From contig JAYKYS010000015.1 of the NCBI GenBank assembly GCA_036924285.1, positions 8,246,001-8,310,000 of the forward strand: a DNA stretch of 64,000 nt, in the 5' to 3' direction. Positions 62,101 to 64,000 of the stretch are shown here, piece after piece. The notes under the pieces were generated by a model that saw only the letters and a program-made list of their open reading frames with translations, did not search any database and was not told the DNA's origin. The stretch is from Asterella californica. Taxonomy: Eukaryota > Streptophyta > Marchantiopsida > Marchantiales > Aytoniaceae. The first letter of the stretch is position 1, and each line of letters begins with the position of its first letter. The position numbers and the translations under genes were made by a program.

Positions 62101-64000
62101 AGCAGAACAGAATAGGAAAGACTCTGAGCTGGGAAGCGACCGGTCTCGTATTCAGAAACTTGGCTGTTCTCACTAAGCTAGAAGGATGAGAATACGAGAC
62201 CGTCGAGGCCACAGATCATCAAAGCACGCTCGATCCAACGCTACGTACATTCGTCAGCGCCTGAATAAACAGACTAAATAGATAGATGACTTTTGTACGA
62301 CGACGAAATAGATAGATCAATACATCTTACTTCTTACTGAAGGTGCATACTTTCATGCGTCTGTGCACGTCAAACGGCTACACATGTCCCAAAACGTGAC
62401 GAACAGCTAAGAAGATTCAAGCTAAACATGCTCTGAACTTACCCTTCCTGGGTAACTACGACGGGTGCCATCTGGGAAGCCCACATAGTATTCCGCGTGG
62501 TATGGATTCCGCTTGTACAACACCTTGAAGGTGGCGTCGAGGCCCGTTGTCCCGCAGATAGTCCTCGTCTGTGCATAGTCTGGCTTGGATCCAAGAGATT
62601 CCCTGCATGCGGGCAAGACAGAACCGACAAAATCACATCCCCGGCGTGCAATCAATTAAGAAACCCTCACATGACATCAACAGAGGCAGGTTGGAGCTCA
62701 TAAGATGTGCTTTGATCAATTTTCTTATCTTGAAATTCCCTGAGCTGATTGATACTAAGCACGTTCTTGAGCAAGAAGGCGAAGGACGATATAAGGGGCA
62801 GTTGCATCTTGTGGGGCAGGGGCCAGTTGCAGATTGTAATTACCTAAATGTTCTGGAAGGGTTAATTCTGAGGTTGAGCCCCAGGGCTATCTAATAAAAA
62901 CAGCTCAACCAAGCTAGATTCTCAAGATCAATCACATTTCTAGCTCCTTCTAGATGCACGAATAAACACTGGTCGCAATAATCCAACATCACACGTCTTT
63001 GAATTAATTCCCTCTGGACGACTAAGCAGACGAAGAAAACTTGAGCGTTAAATCTGGCATTGCTGCTCCCAGAGCCGAAGCTTTTCTCTAGAGTCGAAAG
63101 CGAGGAATATGAGCTAGAAATCGAGGACACCTTACTTCAAACTGAGAATCTCATGAACGGCACCCAAGGCAAGATCCAAGGAAATGTCAAGGTACAGACT
63201 GGTGAGAGAACTCATGTTTAACGGGAACTCATGTGGCGTAGATCGGACCCGAAGGTGAGACGAGAGCTCCGAGTACCTCGGGTATGCCGTTGAACTTCGT
63301 TCCATCGTGACCCATATCGACGCAGGGCAAGTTTGATAGTGCTCGTTGCACCGAGTATTCTGTACATGGAAGTCTAAATCGAATCAGAATGAGTTTCGTT
63401 TCACCGAGTATTCTGTACATGGAAGTCTAAATCGAATCAGAATGAGTTTCGTTTGATATTTTTCTTACTTCCCATGAGAAACTTGACAGAGCTAAAATAT
63501 CGACTATTTTTGGGTACTCTTCATTCTTCTCTTTGACTAACAAATTAAGAAAGTACATGCAGTAGGAATTCCAGCGAGGGCAAAGCGGTCAAACCAGTAC
63601 TAAATTTCCGTACATAACTTTTAAGCAAGAAACCTAACACATACACAATCCAAATTTTCCACTTGAACGCATCCTTCGTTTGGTACATACGTGTGAAACA
63701 TTCGCACACGTTTGAATGCCAATCACTGGGAGGCATTCGTCCTGCGTGCATATGTCACAAGATACCAAATCATCTGCAATTATACGTTGTAGGAACGACA
63801 CCAGAAAGAGAGTCCTACAGATATCGAGAACGCGGATACTTCTTGCGCTGTCTGATGAATTGACTTCTGCAGAAAGACTCTGCGATCGTTTAATCTCATG
63901 ATACAAGGAAACTCAGTAGCGTCGTTATTGTCACAATACTCACCACACGTGTTAGGGTACACATCCTGGATACTAGAGGCCAGTTGGCGGACACTGTCCT
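52163..64000 (-). CDS. Alpha-2/delta-like protein gene (VWA_N, VWA, Cache, C-terminal membrane anchor), 5' end outside window
   Basis: Proposed exons (minus order): 64,000-63,944; 63,773-63,691; 63,359-63,136; 62,602-62,443; 62,065-61,790; 61,632-61,128; 53,165 to about 52,980 or beyond; 52,627-52,163. GT...AG introns with matching phases join the first seven: for example TGT-G|AT and AA|G GAA and CCA-G|CG. Domain order is that of the auxiliary alpha-2/delta subunit of voltage-gated Ca2+ channels: Cys-rich start, VWA_N with RPWYNAAI, VWA, Cache, single membrane segment. In animals that subunit sits outside the membrane and aids channel trafficking. Here the substrate or partner is unknown. 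The MIDAS motif D-x-S-x-S is replaced by DSRTQS. It is the only host gene I can name in the window. Confidence 0.75.
53642..53705 (-). repeat. LINE 3' tail, (TAAAAA)n type
   Basis: The minus strand is A-rich with a regular T every five to seven bases, i.e. TAAAA/TAAAAA units rather than pure poly(A), passing into a short (TA)n run from the target site. Confidence 0.85.
53706..54491 (-). CDS. LINE: possible third ORF (ORF3) between ORF2 and the tail
   Basis: A 261-codon open frame overlapping the end of ORF2 by 56 bp and ending within a few bases of the A-rich tail. The sequence is basic and hydrophilic (SRGGKEERYDTKNS; LGGSGNLPPLPPLGSRL; SVQ-free) and shows no domain I know. The opposite strand is also open for 185 codons, so the openness may be compositional. 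If real, it would replace the usual non-coding 3' UTR. It could be a separate protein translated by reinitiation after ORF2. Confidence 0.4.
   Translation of the reverse strand: MHKTTAETSHSTMKEMKNRSYGSRKEHSRGGKEERYDTKNSRQDSAWRKVDDLSLGGSGNLPPLPPLGSRLSQTVKADLEAMMVVWGRASKSLDLADKSKDKHGVRKPLNDDYLTMIASKTVHSTVNRFKQMTPNPDVRVVTIEEMEKTLPRPPLTPARGYGNECIVGGACTRRTKTYLSADEKDGTSDSNEKVREERGDLVGTRDKAWRNGHMAGRDSRLAEDQYWGVLTRGCRGRDRNIVSGWRPSALIKFKSGPPWSL
54436..58380 (-). CDS. ORF2: LINE ORF2: endonuclease, reverse transcriptase, zf-RVT
   Basis: 1,314 codons. N-terminal AP-endonuclease fold: CASWNVRGLGDP (Asn), IIALQELKTE (Glu), VLMGDWNMVELP (GDWN), LDRCYLN and LSDHIPVLV (SDH) are the catalytic landmarks within residues 5-250. 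RT at about 480-780: WRPISLLTVTYKILSK, FLKLDFMKAYDRV, RGVRQGCPVAPYLF and the polymerase motif F-A-D-D (LHQLFADDTGI). The C-terminus (about 1,150-1,230) has the plant-type zf-RVT: WLWRLLNRGFFTNRR, CARGCGETETMEHLFWDCP. It nicks DNA and primes reverse transcription at the target. All catalytic motifs seen are intact. It follows ORF1 after a 46-bp gap. Confidence 0.95.
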   Translation of the reverse strand: MQNTIKCASWNVRGLGDPHRATIIKRWLERDRVPADIIALQELKTEEQKLENNLKAILPTSSRIVDYTEGGRGGAALLLREHLKVTEHGVRGDGSVAWGKILTGIGTIGVASVYAPNRREGRRRLWEWLGNLTREGRWVLMGDWNMVELPDDSFGPSPLLHGNELRLWRNTLLQADLVDALFCAQRKEGPVYTRQVKVGDRQDQARLDRCYLNNRAEWCAGVTLVVHDGRQTLSDHIPVLVSIKLQEEPSYTTCRKSSYFKMDANMLKNPRTKARVEAVWREQQRSNGDPRVKWVIGWAKIRRVLIEEKRNEGQKMPPRAELEEELLRLRNLVAMQNTPETSRELQEVEGKLRKREHQDAIIWRKRSRIRWLKEGEAPSRYFFAQLKAKHNREAMKGVEIEDGTVAEDPEKILGRVHRYYSGLFWEDLEVALNLDKREKVLGLTTKWVTDRENSRMIEMPTQEELDTLVQDFPKEKSPGLDGVTYEAVQECWPFMKEGCYAMVKEFWTTKKIDDKTLQGVIKLILKGGNKQELSNWRPISLLTVTYKILSKLIAERLKPVVGNVVDEQQTGFIQGRDISDNILSFKLGQEFAEAKKIPALFLKLDFMKAYDRVSQDYLWETMRQMRFDPHLVGLLRGLSDNCQSKVHVNGGFTEAIALGRGVRQGCPVAPYLFAIATQPLMNLLKHERDRGTIEGIGSGEGTPLLHQLFADDTGIMIRGTEECFKATKETIHRYEEVSGASLNLGKSVVIPIGMEEIPRWLEDSGCVIAKKGQLVKYLGAWIGRGLVNSQVDEALVGRLQQQLQHWSNKMLSWPSRTVLLTHVLRSIPSYQLTSLDCSATGYRKMEEVCRTFLWGRNPEGRSKTPLVAWDDITKAKGRGGLGLVPFQVVAQAVKLKYLGKILEGGKQEWASIARWGIKQAMEQGKHKRRTRGWTPEEGLLMIPDLRARMLPTLDSLLKSWKKVHGKLSFEWDRPLLPGPLSARVVAELWQKAMAVGDQDMREALGGLRRGRYGTLNELKLRDLRISLGRVSLHFSQDNTEDSEGTALGRLIRWAGESQVIPGKLQESESWGWSKEGRCMKGWKSCLKTWKWLLADEKTDCSKLNRRWGVTDNEQEWEERWRKVWQSGGSTRLNVWLWRLLNRGFFTNRRASMMGIGDGKCARGCGETETMEHLFWDCPPARERWRRLQLHRRECGLGYTEGSGLLKSIDQALKTRKQNPALVCLLSEHTMVTWKERADVIFRGQKNDRPAARIVAEVAKTLWPGLKEDGSQEKKNAWVKAMGSIGTIQGLLQINRRDAQNDGRNFTFNNEGDEE
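58427..60490 (-). CDS. ORF1: LINE ORF1: DUF4283-like RNA-binding protein with zinc knuckle
   Basis: 687 codons if read from the first Met. A DUF4283-like region (about residues 100-260: EKAVVLSTVDCSPSRDAFEA, MLGRRNFLVVLES, VAVWVDLPLVDP) is followed by the knuckle CFTCKKKGHYARNC at ~285 and a long Ser/Glu/Lys-rich disordered tail. This is the plant L1 ORF1 layout; the protein binds the element RNA. The first Met (60,490) lies in the target-site sequence outside the element, so the native start is not this one; the first internal Met in frame is at about residue 68 (GMPDEELVQAL). The 5' end of ORF1 is therefore probably truncated. Confidence 0.9.
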   Translation of the reverse strand: MLYTLCYILYGPKGVPTPANAWGHKAEKEKEKSGEKGQKESSWLKPLKALGKNGQDPYLEGLNPLAGAGMPDEELVQALRSIQRNQQLGELKRGVVVELDRNLVASRLALLKEKAVVLSTVDCSPSRDAFEAWTSWRLVQGMGLHITQLRMLGRRNFLVVLESAEQRNLLLREAPLFCNGRIVVAAPWSPGFRTQQENSKAVAVWVDLPLVDPTLEIGADTMLAAIGPILYKATMKSTNSYPHIRGCVLIDPDQELKDHLQVKVGVGEAIIQPIIYQSLPDTCFTCKKKGHYARNCPDAIVRKGVDPPPGADAGQNSSTPKNGQGPLAETVTKGDNTEGYTQVKKKKWIRKQSREEKVKGSTNRFKALEGEDETQGGSSEGGEGKSGNKEKTASGEKPTEERGDDGRLRSATTSTSPTGEARSSESPLKQPGNPTRTLPDLNEEAAGVVPRTECRMNAEEGSLKEDNSIGMETGCSKKNTETTTKESTGRAEQEGTGEGDCQEGEGGGEMKGDEEDKERRSDKGISDDGKTLVGDGQTSMEEEKKSTKFWNKSEGDGDVETGERCRAPPWEPGAEEITEVGEDERRVDTHHWLETPGLWGGPPGGAREPTSPLRQIEREVLQELVPNQLPGRRGARKALTTKAMGTLTKPAGRGVGKTTINKGKAAKKGSASLTRNLLEEVRPAKKA
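60898..61065. repeat. Intronic direct duplicate of the LINE target region
   Basis: About 170 bp matching, in order, 53,546-53,641 and 60,487-60,590, i.e. the two flanks of the LINE joined (GATCTCTTGTCTATAGG..., ACAACCCTTCATGGGAGATGATGAG). So the intron held two copies of this segment and the LINE entered one of them. The copies differ by about 15%. Confidence 0.75.
61128..64000 (-). CDS. Alpha-2/delta-like gene: exons for the N-terminus, VWA_N, VWA and start of Cache
   Basis: Six exons. 63,944-64,000 gives LASSIQDVYPNTC. 63,691-63,773 is Cys-rich (CDICTQDECLPVIG). 63,136-63,359 continues in phase with NTRCNEHYQTCPAS to DLALGAVHEILSL. 62,443-62,602 holds YAQTRTICG and YYVGFPDGTRRSYPG, matching the ...YFG..TG.FR.YPG motif of the family. 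61,790-62,065 carries RPWYNAAISQQNHLVILVDS and FAKKFAKKLLGAVNENDWVN (start of VWA). 61,128-61,632 carries NVIVFTNGDIS, LFIFSMNTDD and TTPLWTTSYRDYYDIGEII, ending VAPG at a GT donor. The Met start lies upstream, beyond 64,000. Confidence 0.75.
63349..63454. repeat. 53-bp tandem duplication across a splice acceptor
   Basis: The unit CACCGAGTATTCTGTACATG...GAGTTTCGTTT occurs twice in a row, starting at about 63,350 and 63,403. On the minus strand each unit contains TGTACAG followed by AATACTCGGTG, i.e. the acceptor and first bases of the exon at 63,136-63,359. Confidence 0.85.

Overview
The window is eukaryotic, repeat-dominated DNA. Plant-type repeats point to a streptophyte: chromovirus-type Ty3/gypsy elements, an initiator-Met-tRNA-type primer binding site, and an L1 LINE whose ORF1 has a DUF4283-like domain plus CCHC knuckle and whose ORF2 ends in a plant-type zf-RVT domain. 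The one recognisable host gene encodes a protein resembling the alpha-2/delta subunit of voltage-gated Ca2+ channels. That is not a familiar land-plant gene, so I lean (inference only) towards an algal or early-diverging streptophyte. I saw no rRNA, tRNA or CRISPR.

Layout. About 1-29,546 is a Russian doll of elements. At the left edge is the 3' end of a chromovirus (Z). A second minus-strand chromovirus (A, 342-29,546) sits in it. A is split by X1 (2,494-17,416), X2 (23,934-29,328, inside A's 5' LTR) and a solo LTR (T, 19,500-21,346, inside the RT). X1 in turn holds an apparently intact Ty3/gypsy element (B, 2,595-10,225, LTRs identical where compared) and a solo LTR (S, 13,871-15,259). Most boundaries are fixed by target-site duplications and by comparing X1 with X2, which preserves the empty site of B and of S. 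29,547-30,837 is unassigned AT-rich DNA. 30,838-33,543 is a truncated relative of A (A').

33,545 to about 46,150 is a decayed plus-strand gypsy element (D). Its RT is split by element Y (36,178-44,241), which itself carries two solo LTRs (P and Q). 46,150-52,160 is AT-rich DNA in which I recognise no gene. 52,163-64,000 is the minus-strand alpha-2/delta-like gene, its start lying outside the window. One intron of it holds a nearly full-length L1 (53,642-60,470).

The most interesting signal is in the LTR-like insertions. X (TG...CA ends, 5-bp target duplication) and Y (5-bp duplication) share no obvious nucleotide similarity and carry no pol. Both encode members of one unrecognised protein family: an N-terminal domain with W-T-E and YRxPKKR motifs, an acidic Ser/Glu linker, then a long coiled coil. 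Separately, the solo LTRs P and Q and the leader of D encode a second unrecognised protein made of two homologous ~60-residue repeats. In X1, P, Q and D a TATA-like box lies about 100-210 nt before the start codon. This suggests LTRs that carry their own protein gene just downstream of their own promoter.
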